Shown here piece after piece: positions 1 to 7,859 of a stretch of DNA of 64,000 nucleotides (position 1 is the stretch's first letter; every line of letters begins with the position of its first letter). Below the pieces are notes generated by a model. That model had not been told where the DNA came from and searched no databases. It was given only the letters and a program-made list of their open reading frames with translations. The stretch lies in assembly GCA_003671275.1 (NCBI GenBank), contig QWPB01000108.1, positions 24,575 to 88,574 on the forward strand, in the 5' to 3' direction. Made by a program: the position numbers and the translations under genes. Origin of the DNA: Planctomycetota bacterium. GTDB lineage: Bacteria > Planctomycetota > Planctomycetia > Planctomycetales > Planctomycetaceae.

Positions 1-117
1 CACCTGTCGCGAGACGCCCTCGATGCGTGATGTTACGATTCGTTGTCTCTGTTCAACATGATGTGCCTCACAATCTGATGTGTGGGCTCTTGTTTCGTCC
101 TGCTGGGGGCTGTGTAC

Positions 118-1584
118 ATGCGACTGGTCATCTGGTTTTTACTCACCCTGATCTTTCCGGGAGTGATTCTTCCGGTTCAGGCTGCGGAGCCTGCCGGACG
201 TCCCAATATCTTGTTTGCAATTGCGGATGATTGGGGGCGGCATGCGGGAGCGTATGGGACACCAGAAGCCCGGACACCGAATTTCGACCGGCTGGCCCGA
301 GAGGGCGTACTCTTCGACCGGGCCTACTGCACGTCACCCAGCTGTACGCCATCGCGGGGGGCGATCCTGACAGGGCAGTGGCATTGGCGGCTGGAAGGAG
401 CGGCCAACCTGCACTGCGTCTTTCCAAATAAATTCCGGACCTTTCCCGAAATTCTGGCTGCGGAGGGGTATGCCTGCGGGCTGACATCGAAAGGCTGGGG
501 GCCGGGCAAGACGGAGACTCCGGGCCGCGAACTGGCGGGCCCCCGGTTTCCCGATTTCGAGGCTTTTCTGAAGAGTCGTAATCCGGGTCAACCGTTTTGT
601 TTCTGGCTCGGATCGGTTGATCCTCATCGCCCGTTCGATGAAGGAACCGGAAAACAGGCCGGTTATGATCTTGACAAGATTCAGGTGCCAGCGGCATTTC
701 CCGAGGTCGAACGGGTCCGGAGCGACATCGCGGACTATCTGTTCGAGGTTGAGCGGTTTGATCGTACCGTTGGCCGTGCATTGGCGGCGCTCGAAGCGAT
801 CGGTCAATTGGATCAGACTATTGTGATTATGACCAGCGATCACGGGATGGCCTTTCCGCGAGGCAAGAGCAACCTGTATGACCTGGGGACCAACGTGCCG
901 TTTGTCGTGCGTTGGCCGGGTGTTGTATCCCCGGGGCGAACGTCCAGCGATTTCATTAGCTTGCAGGATGTGGCCCCCACACTCCTCGAAGCCGTGGGGG
1001 GCGACGTCCCTGCCGATATGACGGGGCGATCCCTGATGCCGCTTCTTCAAAGTGACAAATCCGGAGCCATCGACCCCACTCGGGATTCTGTGCTGGTGGG
1101 CAAGGAGCGTCACGTTCCGTCTCAACCTGCCCCGGATCTGGGTGGCTACCCCAGCCGGGCCCTTCGTACGGGCCGGTATCTGTACGTCCGTAACTACCGC
1201 CCGGATCGTTGGCCCAATGGGACCGGTGATTTTGAGAATTCCGCAGTACCGGGAGTCTGGTATGGGGATACGGACAACGGGGCGACCAAGACCTATCTCA
1301 TCCAGAATCGCGATCGCGATGCCGCACATCGGCAGGCGTATGATCTGGCCTTTGCCAAACGTCCTGCGGAAGAACTTTACATCCTGGAAAATGATCCCGA
1401 GCAAATGACTAATGTCGCTTCGGAACCACAATATGCCGAAGTCAAACGCCAACTGGCGGAACAGCTGGCACAGCAGCTGGAAGCTTCTGGAGATCCTCGC
1501 TCTCATGGTGCCGGGGATGATTTTTTTGAGAAGTACCCGTATCTCGGGGATGGGCCCAAGGCTCCGGGCTGGAAAGGGAAATAA
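118..1584 (+). CDS. Exported arylsulfatase-type sulfatase
   Basis: Type I sulfatase that should remove sulfate esters from polysaccharides or other sulfated compounds outside the cytoplasm. The start at 118 gives a signal peptide (MRLVIWFLLTLIF...VQAAEP); an in-frame start at 82 would only add residues before it. The mature protein opens with the metal-binding block PNILFAIADDWG, and CTPSR matches the C-x-P-S-R motif whose Cys is matured to formylglycine by a sulfatase-modifying enzyme. Further family blocks are MTSDHGMAFPRGKSNLYD and LQDVAPTLLEAVG. The length (about 488 aa) is normal for the family. Substrate cannot be read from sequence; N-sulfoglucosamine-type sulfatases are the closest impression. 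Planctomycetes usually carry many sulfatases. The next gene, gltX, is unrelated in function. Confidence 0.93.
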   Translation: MRLVIWFLLTLIFPGVILPVQAAEPAGRPNILFAIADDWGRHAGAYGTPEARTPNFDRLAREGVLFDRAYCTSPSCTPSRGAILTGQWHWRLEGAANLHCVFPNKFRTFPEILAAEGYACGLTSKGWGPGKTETPGRELAGPRFPDFEAFLKSRNPGQPFCFWLGSVDPHRPFDEGTGKQAGYDLDKIQVPAAFPEVERVRSDIADYLFEVERFDRTVGRALAALEAIGQLDQTIVIMTSDHGMAFPRGKSNLYDLGTNVPFVVRWPGVVSPGRTSSDFISLQDVAPTLLEAVGGDVPADMTGRSLMPLLQSDKSGAIDPTRDSVLVGKERHVPSQPAPDLGGYPSRALRTGRYLYVRNYRPDRWPNGTGDFENSAVPGVWYGDTDNGATKTYLIQNRDRDAAHRQAYDLAFAKRPAEELYILENDPEQMTNVASEPQYAEVKRQLAEQLAQQLEASGDPRSHGAGDDFFEKYPYLGDGPKAPGWKGK

Positions 1585-1682
1585 GTCCGCGTGCTTCCGA
1601 TGGCGGGCCGGTGAGCCGGTCAACTGGCACCGCCCCGCTGCTGCGATAGACTGCGTTTCCTGAGGTCCACCCGAGAATTTCG

Positions 1683-3245
1683 ATGTCCACCGTTCGTACC
1701 CGTTTCGCTCCGTCCCCCACCGGTTACATGCACATTGGCGGCATGCGGACCGCCTTGTTCAGTTGGCTATGGGCCAGGAAACACGGCGGGCAGTTCATTC
1801 TGCGGATTGATGACACCGATCAGCAGCGGAACCGCGAAGAGGCGCTGCAGCCGATCTTGCGGGCCTTCAAGTGGCTGGGGCTGACGTGGGATGAAGGGCC
1901 GGAAATCGGCGGGCCGCATGCGCCTTACTTCCAGGCTCAACGCTCCGACAAGTACCGGGCTGCAGCTGCGAAGCTGCTGGCCGAGGGGAAGGCGTACAAG
2001 GACTTCGAGACTCCCGAGCAAACCAAGGCCGACCGCGAAGCTGCCGAGAAGGAGAAGCGGCAATACGTCAGCAGTCGCAGTTCGCTGGCCCTTTCGGACG
2101 CGGAGCGGGCCGATCTCGAAGCGAAGGGCCAGCCGTACGTCGTGCGGCTACTGGTCCCGCGCGGGCAGAAGGTCGCCATTCACGATCACATCCGCGGTGA
2201 TGTTGAGTGGGACTGCAATCTGATGCCGGACCCGGTTATTCAGCGCGGCGATGGGTCGGCACTCTACAACTTCGCATCGGTGGTCGATGACATCGATCTG
2301 CGGATCACGGATGTCATCCGGTCAGAGGAGCATCTGACGAACACTTCGATTCAGATGCTGGTGTTTCAGGCCCTTGGTGCGAAGGCCCCGGAGTTCGCGC
2401 ATATCCCTTATGTCGCTGCACCCGCGACGACCAAGAAACTCAGCAAGCGCGAGATCGGCAAGTACCGCACGAACCCGCAGTTCAAGAAGCTGTTCGAGAT
2501 GGGAGATGCGGTATTGCCAAAGCTGGGGGTGGCGGTCAGCGAGGCCCTCAATCCGGTGATGGTTGAGTTTTATGAGCAGATGGGGTTCCTGCCGGAAGCG
2601 GTATTGAACGCCCTCGCGCGGCTCGGGTGGTCGCTGGATGACAAGACCGAAAACATGTCGCTGGCGTTCGTGACGGAACAGTTCACGCTCGATCGCGTGG
2701 TCAAGGGACCAGCAGGACTCGACCCGGATAAGTTGCTGGCCTACCAGGAATACTGGATGAGTCAGCGGTCGGTGGAGGAGAAGGTGGTGCTGTGCCTGCC
2801 GTATCTGGAGCGGGCAGGGATGATCCCTGCTCCGGCTTCGACCGAGCAGCGGGCGTTCGTGGCCAAGCTCGTGCAGTCCCTCGGTCCGCGCCTCAAACTC
2901 CTGTCGGACATCCTCAGCTACGAGGAATACTTCGTCGCCGATGACCAGTTGATCTACGACGAGAAGGGGTTCCAGAAGCGAGTCCGCGATGACGCCGGTG
3001 CTGTGCCGCTGCTGAAGGACTTGGCAGTGTTTCTCAAGACAACTCCCGACTTCGGTACTGCTGCGCTCGATGCGACGATCCATGCGTGGATGGAATCACG
3101 CGGGATGCCGATGGGACAACTCGTCCACGCCCTGCGGCTGGCGCTCACTGGCAAGACCGCTGGTCCGGGGCTGTTCGATTGTCTGGAACTGCTGGGGCAT
3201 GAACGGTCGATGGCTCGCATCGAACGGGCCGTGGCCCGCGTCTAG
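1683..3245 (+). CDS. gltX: Glutamate--tRNA ligase
   Basis: Class I aminoacyl-tRNA synthetase that charges tRNA with glutamate in the cytoplasm. The N-terminus has [20 protein letters not shown], the HIGH-type signature (HIGG here), followed by [10 protein letters not shown] typical of GluRS. The KMSKS loop appears as KKLSKRE near residue 258. The C-terminal third is the helical anticodon-binding part. At 520 aa it is slightly longer than the usual 470-490. It lies 98 bases after the sulfatase on the same strand and 21 bases before the ThuA-like gene. Whether it is discriminating or non-discriminating cannot be told, and no gatCAB genes are in the window. Confidence 0.96.
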   Translation: MSTVRTRFAPSPTGYMHIGGMRTALFSWLWARKHGGQFILRIDDTDQQRNREEALQPILRAFKWLGLTWDEGPEIGGPHAPYFQAQRSDKYRAAAAKLLAEGKAYKDFETPEQTKADREAAEKEKRQYVSSRSSLALSDAERADLEAKGQPYVVRLLVPRGQKVAIHDHIRGDVEWDCNLMPDPVIQRGDGSALYNFASVVDDIDLRITDVIRSEEHLTNTSIQMLVFQALGAKAPEFAHIPYVAAPATTKKLSKREIGKYRTNPQFKKLFEMGDAVLPKLGVAVSEALNPVMVEFYEQMGFLPEAVLNALARLGWSLDDKTENMSLAFVTEQFTLDRVVKGPAGLDPDKLLAYQEYWMSQRSVEEKVVLCLPYLERAGMIPAPASTEQRAFVAKLVQSLGPRLKLLSDILSYEEYFVADDQLIYDEKGFQKRVRDDAGAVPLLKDLAVFLKTTPDFGTAALDATIHAWMESRGMPMGQLVHALRLALTGKTAGPGLFDCLELLGHERSMARIERAVARV

Positions 3246-3266
3246 GGAAATGTGGGGAGATGGATC

Positions 3267-4163
3267 ATGTGGTTACGTCTTTCGATGGTATTGGGATGCC
3301 TCTGTTCTCTGGCACAGGCGGCTGAGCCCGTTCGTGTTCTGGTCTGGGATGAACAGCAGCCAGCCCAGAAGCAGGCTTACCCGGACTATCTGGGACATCA
3401 GATCGCGACCTATCTGGCGAGTCGACCGGACCTCCAGATCACGGAAGCAAAACTGGACGATGTGGGGCAGGGGATCACTGACGAACAGCTGAATGGGCAT
3501 GATGTACTGATCTGGTGGGGGCATGTCCGGCATCGCGAGATCCCTGTGGCAACGGGACAGCGAATCGTCCAGCGGATACAGGCGGGAAACCTTTCGCTGA
3601 TCGCTTTGCATTCCGCGCACTGGTCGGTCCCGTTTATTGAGGCAATGAACCAGCGGGCCATTGATGACGCCTTGGCCACATTGACCGAAGATGAGCGGAA
3701 GACCGCCCGGGTCGACTCGATCCGCCCCCCGTACCGAGTGCCAGCGCCCGATGCGAAACGCACGCCCCACTTCGAGAAGGTGGTTGAAGCGGATGGAGTG
3801 GTCACGCTGAAGATCGAATTGCCGATCTGTTGCTTTCCGGCCTATCGCCCGGATGGGAAGCCGAGCCATGTCGAGGTGTTGAAGCCTGACCATCCTCTGG
3901 CTGCGGGCTTGCCCGCCCGATTCGATATCCCGCACACCGAGATGTACGCCGATCCGTTTCATGTACCGAAGCCCGATCTGGTGATGTATCGCGAGACGTG
4001 GGATGCAGGGGAAACTTTCGAAAGCGGCAGCGTCTGGAATATCGGTCAGGGAAAAGTGTTCTACTTCCGACCAGGGCATGAGACGTTTGGCGTGTTTCAC
4101 CAGCCGGAAACCCTGCGAGTTGTCGAGAACGCAGTCCGGTGGCTGGCCGGCGAGCAGCCGTAG
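3267..4163 (+). CDS. Exported ThuA-domain protein
   Basis: Protein of the ThuA (trehalose utilization) family, a glutamine amidotransferase-like fold of uncertain enzymatic role, common in planctomycetes. The ATG at 3267 follows a GGGGAGA purine stretch at good spacing and gives a signal peptide (MWLRLSMVLGCLCSLAQA); a GTG at 3252 is in frame but less likely. Family hallmarks are VLVWDEQQP at the mature N-terminus, the LIWWGHVRHREI block and the C-terminal VFYFRPGHETFGVF. Length (298 aa) fits the single-domain family. It sits between gltX and an exported esterase, so a role in extracellular carbohydrate or ester metabolism is possible but inferred only from context. Confidence 0.88.
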   Translation: MWLRLSMVLGCLCSLAQAAEPVRVLVWDEQQPAQKQAYPDYLGHQIATYLASRPDLQITEAKLDDVGQGITDEQLNGHDVLIWWGHVRHREIPVATGQRIVQRIQAGNLSLIALHSAHWSVPFIEAMNQRAIDDALATLTEDERKTARVDSIRPPYRVPAPDAKRTPHFEKVVEADGVVTLKIELPICCFPAYRPDGKPSHVEVLKPDHPLAAGLPARFDIPHTEMYADPFHVPKPDLVMYRETWDAGETFESGSVWNIGQGKVFYFRPGHETFGVFHQPETLRVVENAVRWLAGEQP

Positions 4164-4277
4164 AGACTCACCCGGACTGCAAGGCTGCCGGAGGCTGCTT
4201 GACAGTGTCCGGGCCGACGTGTCACAAACCGGGGAGCGGATCAATTCCGTTGTTCGTCTGTTCAGAGGGAAGTTGCC

Positions 4278-5168
4278 ATGCGGTTGATTCTGGCCTGTGT
4301 GTGGTTTCCGGTCTTGCTCTCCGCCGTGCTGACCGGGAGTCTGTCGGCAGAAGACAAGGAGTACGAGCTTGGTCCCGACTCACAGCGACAGGAAGGGGTT
4401 CCGAAAGGGACGGTGATACACCACTCGTGGAAGAGCCAGATTTTCGAAGGGACGGTGCGTCACTTCTCGATCTATGTCCCAGCCCATTACCAGGCGGACC
4501 AGCCAGCTGCCCTGATGGTCTTTCAGGATGGCCATACTTACGTCAAAGAGGATGGCAAGTTTCGCGTGCCGGTCGTGTTCGACAATCTGATCCACAAACA
4601 GGAGATGCCCGTAACAATCGGTGTCTTCATCGACCCGGGGTTCAAACGTGAAACGCTCCCGGAGAAACGCGGATGGGACCCCCGCCCTGAAAATCGCAGC
4701 TTCGAGTATGACACGCTGTCTGACCAGTATGCCCGATTCCTGCTCGATGAAATCCTGCCGGAAGTAAAGAAACAGTACAACATCACTGACGATCCGAACC
4801 GCCGCGCGATCGGCGGCATCAGTTCGGGCGGAATTTGTGCCTTTACGGTCGCCTGGGAGCGGCCCGAGGCGTTTCGCAAGGTGCTGAGTCATGTGGGCAG
4901 CTTTACCAACATTCGAGGAGGGCATGCGTATCACGCCATGATCCGTAAGACACCCTCCAAGCCACTGCGGGTCTACCTTCAGGATGGTGCGGGTGATCTC
5001 GACAACGAGCACGGCAATTGGCCGCTGGCGAATCAGGAGATGGCAGCCGCCCTCAGATTTGCGAAGTATGACTACCAGTTCGTCTACGGCACGGGCGGTC
5101 ACAATGACACCCACGGAGCGGCTGTTCTGCCCGATGCACTGCGATGGCTGTGGCGGGATGTCAAATAG
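4278..5168 (+). CDS. Exported esterase, enterochelin-esterase/EstD-like alpha/beta hydrolase
   Basis: Secreted serine hydrolase of the putative esterase family (Fes/esterase D fold). A signal peptide is visible (MRLILACVWFPVLLSAVLTGSLSA). The nucleophile elbow is GGISSGGICAF (G-x-S-x-G, near residue 182); an Asp about 55 residues later (LQDGAGDLDNEHGN) and a His in GGHNDTHGA complete a plausible triad. At 296 aa it is full length. The start follows a GGGAAG stretch. Substrate unknown: homologues act on ferulate, S-formylglutathione or siderophore esters, and none of those pathways is visible nearby. It follows the ThuA gene after 114 bases. Confidence 0.88.
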   Translation: MRLILACVWFPVLLSAVLTGSLSAEDKEYELGPDSQRQEGVPKGTVIHHSWKSQIFEGTVRHFSIYVPAHYQADQPAALMVFQDGHTYVKEDGKFRVPVVFDNLIHKQEMPVTIGVFIDPGFKRETLPEKRGWDPRPENRSFEYDTLSDQYARFLLDEILPEVKKQYNITDDPNRRAIGGISSGGICAFTVAWERPEAFRKVLSHVGSFTNIRGGHAYHAMIRKTPSKPLRVYLQDGAGDLDNEHGNWPLANQEMAAALRFAKYDYQFVYGTGGHNDTHGAAVLPDALRWLWRDVK

Positions 5169-5344
5169 TCCTCCGTGATCGAGATCTGAGAACGGACGGG
5201 GCCTTCTGGATTTACAGGGGGCCTCATTTTTTAGGGAATTGCCCCATCAATCGCGGCACGGATTGCGTAGACTGTCCACAGGGCGAGCCATTGGCAGTCT
5301 CCTTGACCGGTGTCCCGGTCATCCCCCAGACGAGGGGTGATGCG

Positions 5345-6076
5345 ATGTTGTCGGACCAATCCTCTTCCGCTCACCGCCGGGGCTTTACGCTGGTGGAGTT
5401 CCTGGTGGTACTGGCGATCATCGCCGTACTGGTGGCGTTGTTACTTCCCCCAGCGACGCGCGGTCGCGGGGGTGCACGCCGGTCGCAGTGCAAGAACAAC
5501 CTCAAGCAGATTGGTCTGGCACTCCATAACTACCACGACAAATATCAGTCCTTCCCTCCGGCCTATACCGTCGATGACGCGGGGCGGCCGCTGCACAGTT
5601 GGCGGGTGTTGATCCTGCCGTTCATGGATTCGCAGACCCTGTACGATCAGATTGATCTCTCCAAGCCGTGGAACGACCCGGTCAATGCCACCGTGGCTGC
5701 GAAACGCCCGTCGTTCTACGCCTGTCCCAGTACCGACATCGCCGCCGATCAGACGACCTATCAGGCGATTGTCGAAGCGGACAGCGTGCTACTCGCGGGC
5801 CAGAGTCGGACCTTCGCCTCGATTACGGACGGGACATCCAACACGCTTGTGGTGATTGACGCTCCCCAGACGAACGCGGTTCATTGGATGTCGCCCCATG
5901 ATGCGAATGGGAAACTGCTTCTGGGGATGAACGACCAGACCGACTTCCAGCATACCGGCGGGATTCAAGGGTTGATGACCGATGGTTCGGTCAGATTCTT
6001 CAGTCAGAATCTTTCTGACGAAACATGGACGGGACTGTGTACGGCCACCAGCGGAGAGGTGTTGGGTGAGTTTTGA
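5345..6076 (+). CDS. DUF1559 prepilin-like protein, short form (copy 1)
   Basis: Planctomycete-specific DUF1559 family: type IV pilin-like N-terminus followed by a C-terminal H-x9-DG region. Function is not established; these are thought to be exported surface proteins. The start at 5345 places a prepilin cleavage signal, RRG/FTLVEFLVVL, about 14 residues in, followed by one hydrophobic helix. The conserved block [20 protein letters not shown] and the terminal block FQHTGGIQGLMTDGSVRFF are both present. At 243 aa it is shorter than the 300-plus residues common in the family. It is the first of two tandem paralogues; copy 2 begins 338 bases downstream. Confidence 0.9.
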   Translation: MLSDQSSSAHRRGFTLVEFLVVLAIIAVLVALLLPPATRGRGGARRSQCKNNLKQIGLALHNYHDKYQSFPPAYTVDDAGRPLHSWRVLILPFMDSQTLYDQIDLSKPWNDPVNATVAAKRPSFYACPSTDIAADQTTYQAIVEADSVLLAGQSRTFASITDGTSNTLVVIDAPQTNAVHWMSPHDANGKLLLGMNDQTDFQHTGGIQGLMTDGSVRFFSQNLSDETWTGLCTATSGEVLGEF

Positions 6077-6414
6077 TCGTGCAAAGTGGACAGCCCAGGC
6101 AACAAGCAGCGGAATTCACCACGGAGGCACCAAGGCACGGAGAGAACCGCCGGAGTCGAGGCTGCTGACGTGGAAAACAACACGCGGAGGTGCGATCATC
6201 GAGTCGCTGTACCGTTCCGGAACGAATCCTCAACGGCCATCCAGTCAAACATGGAAGTCGGGTGAATTCCCCCCAGCGACTTCTCGCTCTGGCTTGTTCG
6301 ACGCCTCCGTGGTGAATGTTGAGATCTGATGCCAGAGGTCTGGAGAAGACATCTCCAATACCAACGGCTTGGGCAGTCGACTGATCGATTCGAAGCTGTC
6401 GCGGGAGTTGTCAC
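6077..6414. other. Gap between the two DUF1559 genes
   Basis: No credible gene in 338 bases. Its main content is a pair of perfect 15-base inverted repeats (listed separately). The end of copy 1 and the end of copy 2 share the context gagttttgatcg just around the stop codon, consistent with origin by tandem duplication. Confidence 0.6.
6114..6317. repeat. Long-spaced perfect inverted repeat, 15-base arms
   Basis: Left arm attcaccacggaggc at 6114-6128 is exactly complementary to the right arm at 6303-6317. The spacer is 174 bases and has no gene. Such 'accacggaggc' elements recur between genes in planctomycetes and some other bacteria (from general knowledge), which suggests a MITE-like or REP-like element. 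No target-site duplication was identified. Confidence 0.6.
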
Positions 6415-7152
6415 ATGATCTGTTCGACGACGAGGAAACCGGCTCGCCGTGCTTACACTCTCGTGGAATTGGTGGTGGTGCTGCTGATTCTGGCGGCGAT
6501 GGTGGCGTTGTTCTCTCTGATCTCTGGTGTGAATGAGGCCCGTGAGGCGGCCCGACGGTCACAGTGCAAGGGACATTTGAAAGGGATCGGTCTGGCGCTG
6601 CACAATTACCATGAGGAATACCAGGTCTTTCCCCCCGCGTACACGGTGGATGAGCAAGGGAAACCGCTGCACAGTTGGCGGGTCTTGATTCTTCCGTATC
6701 TGGATCAGCAGGCACTTTACGCAACGATCGATTTGTCGCGGCCCTGGGATCACCCCAACAACGCCGCCGCCGCCCGTGCCATCCCTAATGTTTATCGATG
6801 CCCCAGTGCCGAACTCGATGCCATGCAGACGACCTGTTTGGCTATTGTGGATACCGATAGTTGCCTGCTGTCTGGCCAGTCGCGAACGCTCTCGTCCATC
6901 ACGGACGGTCCGAAGAATACATTGCTGGTGATCGATGCTCCCCGCACGAAAGCTGTTCATTGGATGTCACCGGTTGATGTCAATCAAGAACTACTGCTCA
7001 GTTTGAACGAGCAGACGCCGTTCCAACATCGCAAAGGGGTGAGTGGAGTGCTGGCCGATGATACCGTCAAATTCTTTGATCGAGATCTGCCCGCCGAAAC
7101 ATGGACGGGGCTCTGTACGGCATCGGGAGGAGAGACGTTGGGGGAGTTTTGA
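6415..7152 (+). CDS. DUF1559 prepilin-like protein, short form (copy 2)
   Basis: Tandem paralogue of the gene at 5345-6076, alignable end to end without large gaps. Same plan: prepilin-type leader, hydrophobic helix, [20 protein letters not shown] block and C-terminal H...D region. Two canonical positions differ. The residue before the cleavage site is Ala ([16 protein letters not shown]) instead of Gly, and the terminal motif reads [19 protein letters not shown], with DD where the family has DG. This may mean relaxed constraint or altered processing. The start at 6415 is the only one that gives the leader. It converges on the DUF2306 gene at 7191. Confidence 0.9.
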   Translation: MICSTTRKPARRAYTLVELVVVLLILAAMVALFSLISGVNEAREAARRSQCKGHLKGIGLALHNYHEEYQVFPPAYTVDEQGKPLHSWRVLILPYLDQQALYATIDLSRPWDHPNNAAAARAIPNVYRCPSAELDAMQTTCLAIVDTDSCLLSGQSRTLSSITDGPKNTLLVIDAPRTKAVHWMSPVDVNQELLLSLNEQTPFQHRKGVSGVLADDTVKFFDRDLPAETWTGLCTASGGETLGEF

Positions 7153-7190
7153 TCGCGGGGGGGGGAACGTCTGATTTTTTACGAAATCGG

Positions 7191-7844
7191 TTACGGGACA
7201 GAACGCGGGGCGGGTGGAAGATAGCGACGCCATAACTCGAGAACGAGCAGCGGGAGCAACCAACTGGTCCACGCGGTTTGCAGGTAGTACCACTCCGACT
7301 CGATCCCGCAGACCAGTCCCAGTCCGCCGTTCACGCGGATCACGACCGCCGAGAAGAGCAGCGCAAAGCACCGCTGCATCCACCGGCGATGGTCTTCGAA
7401 GCGGCGCTGCACCGCGGCACGCCATCCCTGAATGACCGTCCCCCCGGTCGCCACAGCCAGACTCGCAAACCCCACTCCGGCCCCCGGGCCCGCCGCTGCG
7501 TACCATGCCATGGCCAGACCGCTGGGCACTACGATCAGCAATACGATCGCGACCTGGACCCGGCCCAGCCTGCGATGCCAATGCGGTCGCCAGCAGCGAA
7601 ACCGCTCACTCAGCAGCAGTAATCCCAGCAGCAAGGAACACGGTCCCGCGACGATGTGCGGATAAAAACTCCACTGGTAACCCGAGAAGAAGTACCCCTC
7701 TCGCCCGATCAAAAACGCCACCTCGAAATCCGGCGGCACGTAGTCACGGTAGCTCTCGAATGTAACCCCCACGACCTTCAGGACGAGCAGCGCCAGCAGC
7801 CCCTGGATGATCGGACGAGCCCGCTGAATCCACGAGGTGGACAT
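7191..7844 (-). CDS. DUF2306-type multi-pass membrane protein
   Basis: Integral membrane protein of about 217 aa with roughly six hydrophobic segments (LLALLVLKVVGV, FYPHIVAGPCSLLLGLLLL, VAIVLLIVVPSGLAMAWYAA, FASLAVATGG, CFALLFSAVVIRV, LLPLLVLELW). The His in HIVAGP and the HRRLGR and RFEDHRRWMQR blocks fit the DUF2306 family, which has no settled function. Start at 7844: the strand reads aaaggagaggggg just before the ATG, a strong Shine-Dalgarno. That sequence lies in the 15-base gap after the stop of the sigma54 activator gene, so the two genes are almost certainly co-transcribed. Function is not inferable beyond a membrane role. Confidence 0.8.
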   Translation of the reverse strand: MSTSWIQRARPIIQGLLALLVLKVVGVTFESYRDYVPPDFEVAFLIGREGYFFSGYQWSFYPHIVAGPCSLLLGLLLLSERFRCWRPHWHRRLGRVQVAIVLLIVVPSGLAMAWYAAAGPGAGVGFASLAVATGGTVIQGWRAAVQRRFEDHRRWMQRCFALLFSAVVIRVNGGLGLVCGIESEWYYLQTAWTSWLLPLLVLELWRRYLPPAPRSVP

Positions 7845-7859
7845 ACCCCCTCTCCTTTA

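Noticed and set aside
334..1623. Long 429-residue minus-strand open frame opposite the sulfatase
   Set aside because: It is the antisense shadow of a clearly conserved sulfatase and has Arg/Pro/His-rich composition without motifs.
7157..7165. Run of nine G after the second DUF1559 gene
   Set aside because: A phase-variable tract would need to lie in a coding region or promoter; this one falls between two convergent stop codons.
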